A stretch of DNA of 64,000 nt from Clostridia bacterium (GTDB taxonomy: Bacteria > Bacillota > Clostridia > Oscillospirales > Acutalibacteraceae), in assembly GCA_024404095.1 (NCBI GenBank), contig JAKSQO010000003.1, forward strand, positions 1-64,000, written 5' to 3'. The notes under the pieces were generated by a model. It made no database searches and was not told where the DNA came from. It worked only from the letters and a program-made list of their open reading frames with translations. Of this stretch, positions 10,401-19,474 are shown piece by piece (within the stretch, counting starts at the first letter, position 1; every line of letters starts with the position of its first letter). A program made the position numbers and the translations under genes.

Positions 10401-10424
10401 ATACTCTCCTCCAGTTTTTTCTTT

Positions 10425-10453
10425 ATTATACCATATTATATTTTTCTATTCAA
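10425..10453 (-). promoter_or_regulatory. Promoter of the metallophosphoesterase gene
   Basis: On the minus strand, TTGAAT (10448-10453), a 17-base spacer and a perfect TATAAT (10425-10430) lie about 25 bases upstream of the start codon. Confidence 0.7.
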
Positions 10454-10464
10454 TCTTAATCTTA

Positions 10465-10499
10465 AAAAAGGAAACGGGCAGCACAAAACGTACTGCCCG
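10465..10499 (-). terminator. Terminator of the dockerin-protein gene
   Basis: A stem of CGGGCAG/CTGCCCG (10475-10499), extended by ACGT pairing inside, lies 15 bases past the stop. On the minus strand it is followed by TTTCCTTTTTTAAG. Confidence 0.85.
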
Positions 10500-10513
10500 A
10501 AAAGAATTTCAGA

Positions 10514-13500
10514 TTATTTGTTAACAATATCTGAGAAAGCAATCTGATGATCCGCACGTGCTGAAGGTGCCTGATCGATCGTTGTCTTCATGATACCTGC
10601 GTTAATTACAGCGTTAGCATCCTTTGTTGAAAGTGTTTCGTCACAGTCAACGTCACCAGCAAACTTAATATAAGCATTGCTTGTATTTGTGCTGAGAAGA
10701 CGAGATGCATAACATCTGAGGATAACAGCATCTGTACCATCTATAAGTCCATCACCGTTAACGTCACCGAAGAAGATAACTGTGTATTCACGTTCTGTAA
10801 TAAATACGCCGTCACCGTCAAGGTCTGAACGAAGAAGAACCTTAGCGCCTGTACCGTTACCATTGCTTGTCGGAACGATATCCATTCTTGTGCAGCCGTT
10901 TGTAGCATAAGCCATAAGCCACTGATCCATATATGTTACGAAATCACCGAAATCTTCTTCGTCAAGCTCTGTGTAAAGAGCTTCTTCGAAGCCGTAAAGG
11001 TAAGAATTAACCTCATCCTTAAGGAAGTATGTCTCGTTAGGATCATAGTAATCAATAACAGGAATTGTTACAAGTGCATTGTAGGCCTTGTTAAGTCTTT
11101 CTGTTACACCGTCAACGATTGCCTGGCTGTCAGCGTCGTACCAAACCTGACGAACAAACTTAAGTGCTTCATTATATGTTTCAACAACATTCTGAACTGA
11201 CTTATCTGTGAATACTGCAGGGCTGTCAAGGAAAACAAGGTTATCAATAGCAGCGATAAGTGCTGAGTAATCAGCATCACCAAGACCAGCATTGAGCTTC
11301 AGTCCTCTGATTGCATCACGAAGTTCGCTTCTTGCTGTGTTAACCTTTGACTGCGGATAGTCACCAAGTGTTCCGCGATCCTTGTACTGGTTATATTCGT
11401 TTACAACCTTAGTTGCAAAGTTATATGCCTTAACGTATGCATCCCATGATCTGTTTGTATAAAGCTGATCGCCGTTACCGTCAACATTAGATGTGATTCT
11501 GGGATTATTGTTTATGATTCTGAGAAGATAGAAATCATTTGCTGCAGGCTGGTTTGCAAGAAGCCAGTCATCATAAACGTGCTGGAGATAGTAGTACGCA
11601 TATGTGATATCTGCACGCTTAACTGATTCGCCGTTATCAAACTGTTCAATAAGCTTTGCCGCATCACCGAGAGCGCCCTTGAAATCTTTGTATGTCCATG
11701 GGTCGAAGTCAACTGTATGACAGAATGTGTAGCCATCCTCGTAATACTCGATGCCTTCGTTGTCAGGAATCTTAAGCTCGTTATAAAGAGTCTTAAGCTG
11801 ATTCATGCTGTAAGAACCTGTGAATGTATTTGCAAACTGTCTTTTGATATATCCGAACTGATCAAGGTCAATAATTCCGACAAGCTCGCAGATAAGGTCA
11901 AGTGATTCAGCTGCAACTGCACCGCTCTGAGTAATGTTCGGAAGGCTCTTCATGAGCATTCTTACTGTATTCTTAAGACCTGTGTTTGCAAGTGAGCCGC
12001 CTGAGTTCTTTGTCTGAAGAATCTGGTCAAGAGTTGTGTAGTCATAAGGAACAATAAGTCTATTAAGCTGGAAGTCGTTTGTGCTCTGGTTAGCCTTTTC
12101 AACAGGGAGCTTAAACACGCCATTGAGGATTCTTGCAAGGAGGTTGCTGAGAACCTTTGAAAGCGGCTTGTTAAGATCTGAGTCTGAACGACGACCGATA
12201 ATACCAAGAAGACCGTTGATATCGAAGTTAAGAACATTACCGATAATGCTGTCCATAAAGAGGTTCTGCATACCGTACCAGCTGTCCTCAACACCGTAGA
12301 AGATGTTTGTAAGAGGAATCCACTGATTTGCAGACATATAAAGCTTGTACCAGGGGTTGTTTGCATATGTCTGTCTGTCGCTTGCATTCGGATACATTGA
12401 GAACAATGTAACATACTTTCCGAGGAATGTTTCGAAGCAGTCATTAAGAAGTTCTACAAAAGAAGGAGTAAGATTGCTTGACTCGAAGGTAGTCTGACCA
12501 ACAAGATAATAGTTAAGAACAGCAGCTGCAACATCAAGACACTGATCTGAATCAGGATCAAGAGCACCCTGATCAATCATCTTCTGGAAGTCAGCATTTT
12601 CGCTGTGAACAAGTTCTTCACAAACATTGATAAGTGTGTATGTAGCAAGTTCCTTGATTGTATCGCAGTTGTCGGGGAAGTAAACACCGTCAACAAATGC
12701 TTCAAGAAGCATCTTTGCAAGGAAAGCGAAGAGCTCCTCGTCACCCATTGTTTCAATAGCTGCTTCCTGCTCTGCTGTAAGAGGAGTAAAGTCAGAAGTA
12801 AATGACGGAAGCATAGGAACTACCATTCGGATAAGGTCTGAGAACATACCTGCAAAGAGGTCTGTAAGCTGGAGGTGTGAACCCATAGCTGTAGGCTCAA
12901 ACCAGATATACTTCTTAAGTCCAACCTTGATGATGTACTCAAGAGCAACATTGAGCTTGTCAATGGGCTTCGGTCTCTCAGGATTCTCTACACCCTTCCA
13001 GCGAAGGAATTCTTCTACTACATTAACGTCATCCTCAGGTGTATCTGCACTGACTACGCCTGCTTCAACGAGAGTATTGTAATCAACGAAAAGGTTGATA
13101 GCAACATCAAAGTATGAAGTCTCTGTTGCATCGTAATCATCAGGAGCAACCTTGAGAAGTTCGAGTATAAGTGAACCTGCGAAAGGAATAACGATATCAT
13201 CAACAAGTGCGTTAACTGTATTGATAATGAAATCGTATGTAGAAGTGCTTGTAAGGCTTATGTCGCTTGCATTAAGTGAAGGAAGGATAGAAAGAAGACC
13301 CATCTGATTTGTAATCTTACCCTCTTCATCTCTTTCGATAGGAATACTCATAAAGTCAGCTACTGTTGCAACTGTTTCCTCATCGAGAAGGTTGAATACA
13401 AATGTAAGAACTCGGTCGTTAAGGAAGGTCTGAACCATATTGTCAAGATTATAGCTGTCAGCTGCACCCTCAACATAGCCTGTATCCTGACCGTCATTCA

Positions 13501-14083
13501 TGAGAAGCTTATAAACCATATCACAGACGTATCCATGAACATTCTTGAGCATAGGAACTTCTTCATAAAGATCAAACCAACGGTTAATAAAACCTAATGA
13601 AAATGATCCGTCAAAAATACCTGCAAGAACATCTGCGTTGTCATCAAGTGAAAGGCAGTTACAGATAACCATAAACAGCTGGAAATCAGAAAGATTTGCA
13701 TTTCTACGTCTGTTAGAGCTGTTGCGGAGTGCCTTAACATTAAGCTTTTCGATATCACCAAGGTTAAGGACACCTGAAGCGAGACCGTAGAGCGTACTGC
13801 TCATAACTTCGTCAAGTGTATCGCAAAGAGTATCAAATGAAGAAATATTGATATCGATGCCTACGATTGACTCATGGATATCCATGGGAGCAAATACTTC
13901 ATCATCAAGCATATCAAGCAAAGCAGTAGCTGCCTGATCGTTGGTGAAGTAAGGAGTAAGGATAGAGTCATATCCTGCCGGCTCCTCATAGCTGGTCTTG
14001 TACGCACTGACACCGATGGTGAAAGTTGAAAGAATCAACAGCATCGACAACAGAACGGACAAAAGTCGTTTAGATTGTTTCAT
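10514..14083 (-). CDS. Large secreted dockerin-containing protein (1,189 aa)
   Basis: Exported protein with a signal peptide (residues 1-27, ending GVSA). The C-terminus holds a type-I-like dockerin: two calcium-binding loops starting near residues 1107 (DVNGDGLIDGTDAV) and 1144 (DVDCDETLSTKDAN), each followed by a helix. A dockerin normally plugs into a cohesin on a scaffold, so this protein may join a cellulosome-like or other cohesin complex. FIVAR-like helical repeats cover about residues 870-1030 (NRSWDAYVKAY; ARSELRDAI). The remaining 850 residues are mostly helical, acidic and leucine-rich, with no glycosidase, esterase or peptidase motif that I recognise. The second dockerin loop is less canonical. 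No cohesin is seen in this window. The start is supported by a GGAGG site. Confidence 0.85.
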   Translation of the reverse strand: MKQSKRLLSVLLSMLLILSTFTIGVSAYKTSYEEPAGYDSILTPYFTNDQAATALLDMLDDEVFAPMDIHESIVGIDINISSFDTLCDTLDEVMSSTLYGLASGVLNLGDIEKLNVKALRNSSNRRRNANLSDFQLFMVICNCLSLDDNADVLAGIFDGSFSLGFINRWFDLYEEVPMLKNVHGYVCDMVYKLLMNDGQDTGYVEGAADSYNLDNMVQTFLNDRVLTFVFNLLDEETVATVADFMSIPIERDEEGKITNQMGLLSILPSLNASDISLTSTSTYDFIINTVNALVDDIVIPFAGSLILELLKVAPDDYDATETSYFDVAINLFVDYNTLVEAGVVSADTPEDDVNVVEEFLRWKGVENPERPKPIDKLNVALEYIIKVGLKKYIWFEPTAMGSHLQLTDLFAGMFSDLIRMVVPMLPSFTSDFTPLTAEQEAAIETMGDEELFAFLAKMLLEAFVDGVYFPDNCDTIKELATYTLINVCEELVHSENADFQKMIDQGALDPDSDQCLDVAAAVLNYYLVGQTTFESSNLTPSFVELLNDCFETFLGKYVTLFSMYPNASDRQTYANNPWYKLYMSANQWIPLTNIFYGVEDSWYGMQNLFMDSIIGNVLNFDINGLLGIIGRRSDSDLNKPLSKVLSNLLARILNGVFKLPVEKANQSTNDFQLNRLIVPYDYTTLDQILQTKNSGGSLANTGLKNTVRMLMKSLPNITQSGAVAAESLDLICELVGIIDLDQFGYIKRQFANTFTGSYSMNQLKTLYNELKIPDNEGIEYYEDGYTFCHTVDFDPWTYKDFKGALGDAAKLIEQFDNGESVKRADITYAYYYLQHVYDDWLLANQPAANDFYLLRIINNNPRITSNVDGNGDQLYTNRSWDAYVKAYNFATKVVNEYNQYKDRGTLGDYPQSKVNTARSELRDAIRGLKLNAGLGDADYSALIAAIDNLVFLDSPAVFTDKSVQNVVETYNEALKFVRQVWYDADSQAIVDGVTERLNKAYNALVTIPVIDYYDPNETYFLKDEVNSYLYGFEEALYTELDEEDFGDFVTYMDQWLMAYATNGCTRMDIVPTSNGNGTGAKVLLRSDLDGDGVFITEREYTVIFFGDVNGDGLIDGTDAVILRCYASRLLSTNTSNAYIKFAGDVDCDETLSTKDANAVINAGIMKTTIDQAPSARADHQIAFSDIVNK

Positions 14084-14214
14084 CTAAATGCACCTCCATT
14101 AAATTTGCTTAAGTTCTCTTTACCTTAAGCGTGGATAACGGCAAAAGATAATAATACTGATACTATTACACTTTTACTTATGTTAAGTTTACCAAATAAT
14201 TAACAGTTTGTAAA

Positions 14215-14228
14215 TAGCGAAACCGCTA
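14215..14228 (-). terminator. Weak hairpin after the MocR-type regulator gene
   Basis: A short stem, TAGCG/CGCTA with an AAAC loop, lies 16 bases past the stop. On the minus strand the following bases are only moderately T-rich, so termination here is uncertain. Confidence 0.35.
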
Positions 14229-14243
14229 AAATTTCAGGAAAAT

Positions 14244-15587
14244 TTATGTGCAATATATTGTATTTTTCATCAGATTTATTGATTTATAAATATCGTTTTC
14301 CGACACGCCGGCAGATGATACAAATATTTCAACCTCTTTTTGTTCACTTTGACTTACTCTTTTTACAGCAATGCCGTTTTGTAAAAGAAGCGCTTTAATA
14401 TTTTCCGGTGATTTATTCGTTTTGATTCGAAAACTGACAATAAATCCCGAGTCGCTTACTTCTATCGACTGCGGATTGAATTCGCTTTCAATCATATTCT
14501 TCAATATTTTTGTCTTGTTTTCAAAAACCTTTCTCGCCTTCTTTATCTGTGCAACCAGTTTTCCGTCTGTAATATATCTCGCAAGTGCAATCTGTTCTGT
14601 CTTTGACGCAGTCTGATTATAAAGATTTCCGCGTAATCTGTATTCATCCGCAAGCTTTTGCGGAAGCACCATAAAGCTGATACGTATTGACGGCAGAAGC
14701 AGACGTGACATTGTTCCGATATATGCAACGTTTTCTCCTCCGTCAAGTCCCTGCAAAGATGAAACCGGTCTTGAAATATAGCAGAATTCGCTGTCAATAT
14801 CATCCTCGATAACAATACTGTTATGCTCACGGGCAAAGTTAAGCATATTGATTCTGTCCGTAATGCTCATTATACCGTTGTTTTTATATCTTGACGGTGA
14901 AGTATAAATAAAATTAACATCAGCTATTCCATCGTACTCTCCCCTGTTTTTAAATATCTTATATCCGTAATCGTTAAATACAGCCATGCCCTGCCTGAAC
15001 GGACTCCCGCTGAATATAACTGACGAACGCTTTTTTTCAAGAGAACAGAGAAGATAAATCAGATTCTGTACGCTCGCTCCGATTACAATCTGAGACGGAC
15101 GGCAGACAACACCCCGCTGTGAGCCGGCGTAATCACTTAAAGCCTTTCGTAAATCATATTCACCCTGATATTCACCGTAGCTTATCAGTCTGTCCTCACA
15201 TCTGAGTGCATTCTTTATATATTTTTGCCACAGCTTGAAATCGAAACAATCAGGATCAGCTGAGGAACCCGATAAATCAAATTCAGGTTTTGATATTTCT
15301 TCATATTCCTCACTGACCCTGTTTACATTTGCATTCTTCGGCAAATCAGAAATCTGACTGACGTAATAGCCGCTCTGACTTTTCGCATAAACATAGCCCT
15401 CAGCAGTCAACTGCATATACGCACTTTCAACTGTCATTTTGCTGATATTGAACTCTGAACAGCACTTGCGTATTGACGGAAGCTTGTCGCCATATTTCAA
15501 TGTTCCGTTAATAATCTGATCTCTGTAATACATATATAATTGTATATACAGCGGTTCACCTTCATAATTTCTGAATAACTCGTTCAT
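14244..15587 (-). CDS. MocR/PdxR-type GntR-family regulator lacking the PLP lysine
   Basis: Transcription factor joining an N-terminal GntR winged helix (about residues 8-75: PLYIQLY, LPSIRKCCSEFNISKMTVESAY) to an aminotransferase-fold domain. Length (447 aa) fits the family. In standard MocR proteins the PLP Schiff-base lysine sits in GTFSK. Here the segment reads GTMSRLLLPSIRIS, so the lysine position (295) is arginine, and the usual EDDYDSEF reads EDDIDSEF. The ligand domain may therefore bind PLP without a covalent link, or bind something else. It is divergent from an ECF vitamin transporter S component across about 117 bases. In that arrangement MocR proteins often control vitamin B6 uptake, which is an inference here. 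It probably binds the shared intergenic region. Confidence 0.88.
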   Translation of the reverse strand: MNELFRNYEGEPLYIQLYMYYRDQIINGTLKYGDKLPSIRKCCSEFNISKMTVESAYMQLTAEGYVYAKSQSGYYVSQISDLPKNANVNRVSEEYEEISKPEFDLSGSSADPDCFDFKLWQKYIKNALRCEDRLISYGEYQGEYDLRKALSDYAGSQRGVVCRPSQIVIGASVQNLIYLLCSLEKKRSSVIFSGSPFRQGMAVFNDYGYKIFKNRGEYDGIADVNFIYTSPSRYKNNGIMSITDRINMLNFAREHNSIVIEDDIDSEFCYISRPVSSLQGLDGGENVAYIGTMSRLLLPSIRISFMVLPQKLADEYRLRGNLYNQTASKTEQIALARYITDGKLVAQIKKARKVFENKTKILKNMIESEFNPQSIEVSDSGFIVSFRIKTNKSPENIKALLLQNGIAVKRVSQSEQKEVEIFVSSAGVSENDIYKSINLMKNTIYCT

Positions 15588-15704
15588 AAACTGTCCTTAT
15601 CATAATTATTGATACTGTCTATTTTAACAATGACAAATCTGTTGTATAGTATATATCAAATCAGAATAAAAATCAACAACAAAATCAACTGAGGTGATTT
15701 CTCT

Positions 15705-16262
15705 GTGAAAAAGAACGTTTTACGGCAAATAATTCTTGCTTCGCTTCTTGCAGCAATGACAACGGTATTGACATATTACATAAAAATACCTACAATAAAC
15801 GGGTACATTCACGTAGGTGACAGCGTTATTTATATTGCCGCCTGCCTCCTGCCGACGCCGCTCGCTATGCTTACGGGTGCGCTCGGCGGAATGTTTGCGG
15901 ATCTGCTCGGCGGATATACAATGTATGCATTGCCGACTTTTATTATCAAGTCATTGCTTGCTGTCGCATTCACAAGCACAGCGAAGAAGATTGTAAACAA
16001 GAGAAACGCTCTGGCAACAGGCATCGGTGCAATAATTACAGTTGTCGGTTATTATTTCTCTGAGGTTATTATCGTAGCAATGACAAATGCTTCAGATTTT
16101 GCACAGTTTAAAACTGAGCTCTTCAACGTCGTTCCGTGGAGTGCATCGGTCGCAACCTTTCCCGGCAATATTGTTCAGGCAGTTGCAAGCGCAGTCATCT
16201 TCTTTATTCTCGGAACAGCACTTGACAAATCAAAGGTAAAACAAAAGATAATAAAATATTAA
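15705..16262 (+). CDS. ECF transporter S component, possibly for a B6-type vitamin
   Basis: Substrate-capture membrane subunit of an energy-coupling-factor importer, with about six hydrophobic segments in 185 residues. The N-terminal pattern (KIPTINGYIHVGDSVIY, followed by GALGGMFADLLGGY) is typical of the ECF-type S-component family around PF07155. It would work with shared EcfA/A'/T subunits encoded elsewhere. The start is GTG (15705), set by GAGGTGAT at 15691-15698. The divergent MocR/PdxR-like gene suggests pyridoxine or a related vitamin; the sequence alone does not fix the substrate. The radical SAM gene follows after 18 bases, probably in the same transcript. Confidence 0.85.
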   Translation: MKKNVLRQIILASLLAAMTTVLTYYIKIPTINGYIHVGDSVIYIAACLLPTPLAMLTGALGGMFADLLGGYTMYALPTFIIKSLLAVAFTSTAKKIVNKRNALATGIGAIITVVGYYFSEVIIVAMTNASDFAQFKTELFNVVPWSASVATFPGNIVQAVASAVIFFILGTALDKSKVKQKIIKY

Positions 16263-16280
16263 AATACAAGGTGATTTAAA

Positions 16281-16883
16281 ATGGCAGACATCATTTACAC
16301 ATACGAGGGAAGCGCATATCTGAACATTACAAACAAGTGTCCGTGCTCCTGCGTTTTCTGTATCAGAAGCAACGGTGACGGACTTGGTTCGGCGGAAACT
16401 CTCTGGCACAAAAAAGACCCGACTCTCGACGAGATAAAAGCCGAAATTGATTCATTTGATTTTACTCCGTATAAAGAAGTTGTTTTCTGCGGTTACGGTG
16501 AGCCGACACAGGCACTCGACAACCTTATTGAATCAGCAAAATATCTTAAGGAAAAATACGGTCTGAAAATTCGTCTGAACTCAAACGGCCTCGGCGATCT
16601 GATAAACGGAAAAGAAACGGCAAAAATGCTCAGCGGAATTGTAGACTGTATTTCAATCAGCCTGAACGCTCCTGATGCAGAAAGCTATCAGCGTGTAAGC
16701 CGTTCAAAATTCGGTGATAAATCATTTGATGCAGTAATAAAATTTGCATCTGATTGCAAGAAATATATTCCCGAAGTAAAATTTACGGTTGTCGATGTGA
16801 TAACCGCAGAGGAAATCGAAAAATGCAAAAAAATATCATCAGAACTCGGAATACCTCTCAGAGTTCGTGAGTGGATAAAATAA
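16281..16883 (+). CDS. Radical SAM protein of the TatD-associated type
   Basis: Iron-sulfur enzyme with the CxxxCxxC cluster motif formed by C20, C24 and C27 (with an extra C22), followed by GYGEPT near residue 76, the SAM-contacting motif. At 200 residues it is a short single-domain protein. It resembles the family often found linked to or beside TatD nuclease genes; no tatD is visible here. The reaction is unknown. The ribosome site AAGGTGATT precedes the ATG, 18 bases after the ECF gene. A strong terminator follows directly, closing this two-gene unit. Confidence 0.82.
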   Translation: MADIIYTYEGSAYLNITNKCPCSCVFCIRSNGDGLGSAETLWHKKDPTLDEIKAEIDSFDFTPYKEVVFCGYGEPTQALDNLIESAKYLKEKYGLKIRLNSNGLGDLINGKETAKMLSGIVDCISISLNAPDAESYQRVSRSKFGDKSFDAVIKFASDCKKYIPEVKFTVVDVITAEEIEKCKKISSELGIPLRVREWIK

Positions 16884-16888
16884 TTACT

Positions 16889-16918
16889 ATACCTTCGCTT
16901 CGGCGGAGGTATTTTTTT
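16889..16918 (+). terminator. Terminator after the radical SAM gene
   Basis: A 9-bp stem, ATACCTTCG/CGGAGGTAT (one G-U pair), is followed by seven Ts. It lies between the radical SAM stop and the start at 16952 and argues against any upstream start for the next gene. Confidence 0.88.
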
Positions 16919-16951
16919 CACCTTTTTACAAAAGCTATCAACGGTGATGCT

Positions 16952-17629
16952 ATGCTTATTTCTCTTGTCCGTGCGTTAATTTTGTATATACTTATCTTTT
17001 TCTGTATGCGCCTTATGGGAAAAAGACAGCTTGGAGAGCTTCAGCCGACAGAGCTTGTTATAACAATTCTTGTTTCCGCGATTGCCGCGGTTCCGATGCA
17101 GGACAATGCTCTGCCCCTCGGCAATTCAATTGTCGCTGTTCTTCTGCTTGTTTCGCTTGAAATTATCAACTCTTCAATCGTTTTGAAAAGCAGCAAATGG
17201 CGAAGCTTTTTTGAGGGAAACTCTATTGTAATAATCCGTGACGGAGTTATTGATCAGAAACAGCTGAAAAAACTGCGCTTTTCCGTTGACGATTTGCTTG
17301 ACCAGCTGCGTCAGAAGGATGTATTTGACATCAATGACGTGCAGTATGCAATTATAGAAACAAACGGTCAGCTCAGCGTTATGTTAAAGCCAGAAAAAGA
17401 ACCGGTTACCGCCGAGATGATTGACATAAACAATTTCGAAAAAGGACTGCTTTGTTTGGTGATAAACGACGGAGAAATATTGAAAAGGACATTCGAAGAA
17501 TGCAATATGAACGAGAAAAAGCTGAACAAAATATTAAGCGAAAATAAAATAAAAGCAGAGGACGTTTTCTTTATGCTTGCGGATAAAAAAGGCAATGTAA
17601 CTATCGTACGAAAAGAGGCTGAAAAATGA
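16952..17629 (+). CDS. DUF421 (YetF/YrbG family) membrane protein
   Basis: Membrane protein with about three N-terminal transmembrane helices, then the cytoplasmic DUF421 domain (225 aa). The signature MGKRQLGELQPTELVITILVS follows the first helix and is intact. The frame is open upstream to 16871, but that start would lie before the terminator at 16889-16918. GGTGA at 16944-16948 supports 16952. Its stop overlaps the start of the DUF4363 gene (ATGA), a pairing common in Firmicutes, including many spore formers. The biochemical role is not established. Confidence 0.85.
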   Translation: MLISLVRALILYILIFFCMRLMGKRQLGELQPTELVITILVSAIAAVPMQDNALPLGNSIVAVLLLVSLEIINSSIVLKSSKWRSFFEGNSIVIIRDGVIDQKQLKKLRFSVDDLLDQLRQKDVFDINDVQYAIIETNGQLSVMLKPEKEPVTAEMIDINNFEKGLLCLVINDGEILKRTFEECNMNEKKLNKILSENKIKAEDVFFMLADKKGNVTIVRKEAEK

Positions 17630-18003
17630 ACCGACTTGCCGCCGCCCTTATCCTTCTTCTTATCTCTGTCAGCGTTAGTGTATCGGGTTATTTTTATATA
17701 GTACAGTCAGCTGATGAAATAATAAACGTCATCTCAGAGGACAGAAAGCTTACTCTTGAAAGCGGAAATATATCTCCGGAGCGTGCAGAAAAAATTCAGA
17801 AAATATGGAAAGAAAAGGAAACATTTCTTGTTGCAATTCTTCCGCACGAGGAGCTGGATGAAATTGAGATGAATATAAAAAAACTGTCGTATTATCAACA
17901 ACAAGATTTTGCCGAGGAATATATTAAAGCTCTTAATGACTGCACAAGCAGGCTTGAACATATTTCCGAATCGGAAAAGCTTGATTTCAAATCACTATTT
18001 TGA
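17626..18003 (+). CDS. DUF4363 family protein, partner of DUF421
   Basis: A 125-residue protein with one N-terminal hydrophobic segment (about residues 4-26), acting as signal anchor or signal peptide, followed by a charged, helical extracytoplasmic part (ERAEKIQKIWKEKETFLVAILPHEELDEIE). Translationally coupled to the DUF421 gene by a 4-base overlap. The two families often occur as neighbours and probably act together at the membrane. Function unknown. Confidence 0.75.
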   Translation: MNRLAAALILLLISVSVSVSGYFYIVQSADEIINVISEDRKLTLESGNISPERAEKIQKIWKEKETFLVAILPHEELDEIEMNIKKLSYYQQQDFAEEYIKALNDCTSRLEHISESEKLDFKSLF

Positions 18004-18082
18004 ACAAACGGTTAATTCGTATCCATTATGATTGACAATTTTCCTGCCTCGTGATACAATCACGCTGAAGGAGATGATTCGT

Positions 18083-18502
18083 ATGCTATGGATATGGGTA
18101 GCTGCAATTGTCATTTTTATAATCATTGAAGCCATAACCGTTCAGCTCGTCACCATATGGTTTGCTGTCGGTGCGGTCGGCGGATTGATTGCAAGTCTTT
18201 TCAACCTTCCCGTCTGGGTTCAGGCGTTGGTATTTGTTGCGGTTTCTGCGGTAACTCTTGTTGTTACAAAGCCATTTGTAAAACGCTTTACGCAGAGCAA
18301 AAAACAGCCTACCAATGCCGACAGACTAATAGGACAACAGGCAGTTGTTACTGAACCTATTGACAATCTTATGAGCAAGGGTGCCGTAACTGTCGGAGGG
18401 CTTGAATGGACAGCACGCACATCGGACGGCTGTAAGGCGGAAAAAGATACAGTTGTCACCGTCGAAAAAATCGAGGGTGCAAAGCTGATAGTAAAGATTT
18501 AA
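18083..18502 (+). CDS. NfeD-like membrane protein
   Basis: Short NfeD-type protein (139 aa): two or three N-terminal transmembrane segments (about residues 1-70), then the small OB-fold NfeD domain (GQQAVVTEPIDNLMSKGAVTVGG). NfeD proteins pair with SPFH/stomatin proteins, and the gene immediately downstream is one, 12 bases away. The pair is thought to organise membrane microdomains. An in-frame ATG at 18032 exists, but AAGGAG at 18068-18073 sits 9 bases before the ATG at 18083, which I prefer. Confidence 0.85.
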   Translation: MLWIWVAAIVIFIIIEAITVQLVTIWFAVGAVGGLIASLFNLPVWVQALVFVAVSAVTLVVTKPFVKRFTQSKKQPTNADRLIGQQAVVTEPIDNLMSKGAVTVGGLEWTARTSDGCKAEKDTVVTVEKIEGAKLIVKI

Positions 18503-18514
18503 AGGAGTGTTATT

Positions 18515-19447
18515 ATGGAAAATTTCGGCACATTTTTAGCATTGGGTATTCTCATTTTTATTGTAATTGTTCTCGTAATTTCAAACGTCAAAATTGTTCC
18601 TCAGTCACGTGCATATGTTATTGAGCGTCTCGGCGCATACAAAGAAACATGGCAGACAGGTCTTCACCTTAAGCTTCCGTTCTTTGAAAGAATCGCAAGA
18701 AACGTATCGCTCAAAGAGCAGGTCGTTGACTTCCCGCCGCAGCCTGTTATCACCAAGGATAACGTAACCATGCAGATTGATACGGTTGTTTTCTTCCAGA
18801 TAACAGACCCTAAGCTCTACGCTTACGGCGTTGAAAATCCGATTTCCGCAATTGAAAATCTTTCCGCTACAACGCTCAGAAATATTATCGGTGAGCTTGA
18901 GCTTGACCACACTCTCACTTCAAGAGATACAATCAATGCAAAAATTCGCGGTATTCTTGACGAGGCAACCGACCCGTGGGGCATCAAGGTTAACCGTGTT
19001 GAGCTTAAGAACATTCTTCCTCCGCCCGAAATTCAGGACGCAATGGAAAAGCAGATGAAGGCTGAGCGTCAGCGCCGTGAAGCTATCCTTCGCGCCGAGG
19101 GTGAAAAAGCAAGTCAGGTGCTTGTTGCCGAGGGTCGTAAGGAATCTCAGATTCTTGCCGCTGAAGCTGACAAGCAGGCAGCGATTCTTCATGCAGAAGC
19201 TGTCAAGGAAGCAAAAATCCGCGAGGCTGAGGGTCAGGCTGAGGCTATTCTCAAGGTTCAGGAAGCCGAAGCAAAAGCAATTGAGCTTATCAACTCAGCA
19301 AATCCGAGTGACGCATATCTCAGAATCAAGAGCCTTGAGGCATTCGGTAAAGCGGCTGACGGTCAGGCAACCAAGATTATTATTCCGTCAGAAATTCAGG
19401 GCGCAGCAGGTCTTGCAAACGGCATAATTGAAGCCGTAAAAAAATAA
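18515..19447 (+). CDS. SPFH/Band 7 protein (stomatin-like, QmcA/YbbK type)
   Basis: Membrane-anchored SPFH protein of 310 residues, a usual length. One N-terminal transmembrane helix (about residues 6-25), the Band 7 domain (VPQSRAYVIERLGAYKETWQTGLH and following), then a long alanine/glutamate-rich coiled coil (about 180-260: EKASQVLVAEGRKESQILAAEA) and a conserved tail with AFGKAADGQATKIIIPSE. Such proteins form oligomeric scaffolds in membrane microdomains. It forms a pair with the preceding nfeD-like gene, and a clear AAAGGAGTG site precedes the ATG. Confidence 0.92.
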   Translation: MENFGTFLALGILIFIVIVLVISNVKIVPQSRAYVIERLGAYKETWQTGLHLKLPFFERIARNVSLKEQVVDFPPQPVITKDNVTMQIDTVVFFQITDPKLYAYGVENPISAIENLSATTLRNIIGELELDHTLTSRDTINAKIRGILDEATDPWGIKVNRVELKNILPPPEIQDAMEKQMKAERQRREAILRAEGEKASQVLVAEGRKESQILAAEADKQAAILHAEAVKEAKIREAEGQAEAILKVQEAEAKAIELINSANPSDAYLRIKSLEAFGKAADGQATKIIIPSEIQGAAGLANGIIEAVKK

Positions 19448-19474
19448 TCACAAGCAGAAAGTCAAGGAATATTT

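Noticed and set aside
11962-12444. Open frame of 160 codons inside the dockerin gene, same strand, other frame
   Set aside because: Ser/Thr/Leu/Arg-rich composition without domains or a ribosome site; a shadow of the strong codon bias in the dockerin gene.
16871-16951. Earlier ATG for the DUF421 gene
   Set aside because: It lies before a strong terminator (16889-16918), overlaps the radical SAM gene and lacks a ribosome site; 16952 begins the conserved helix.
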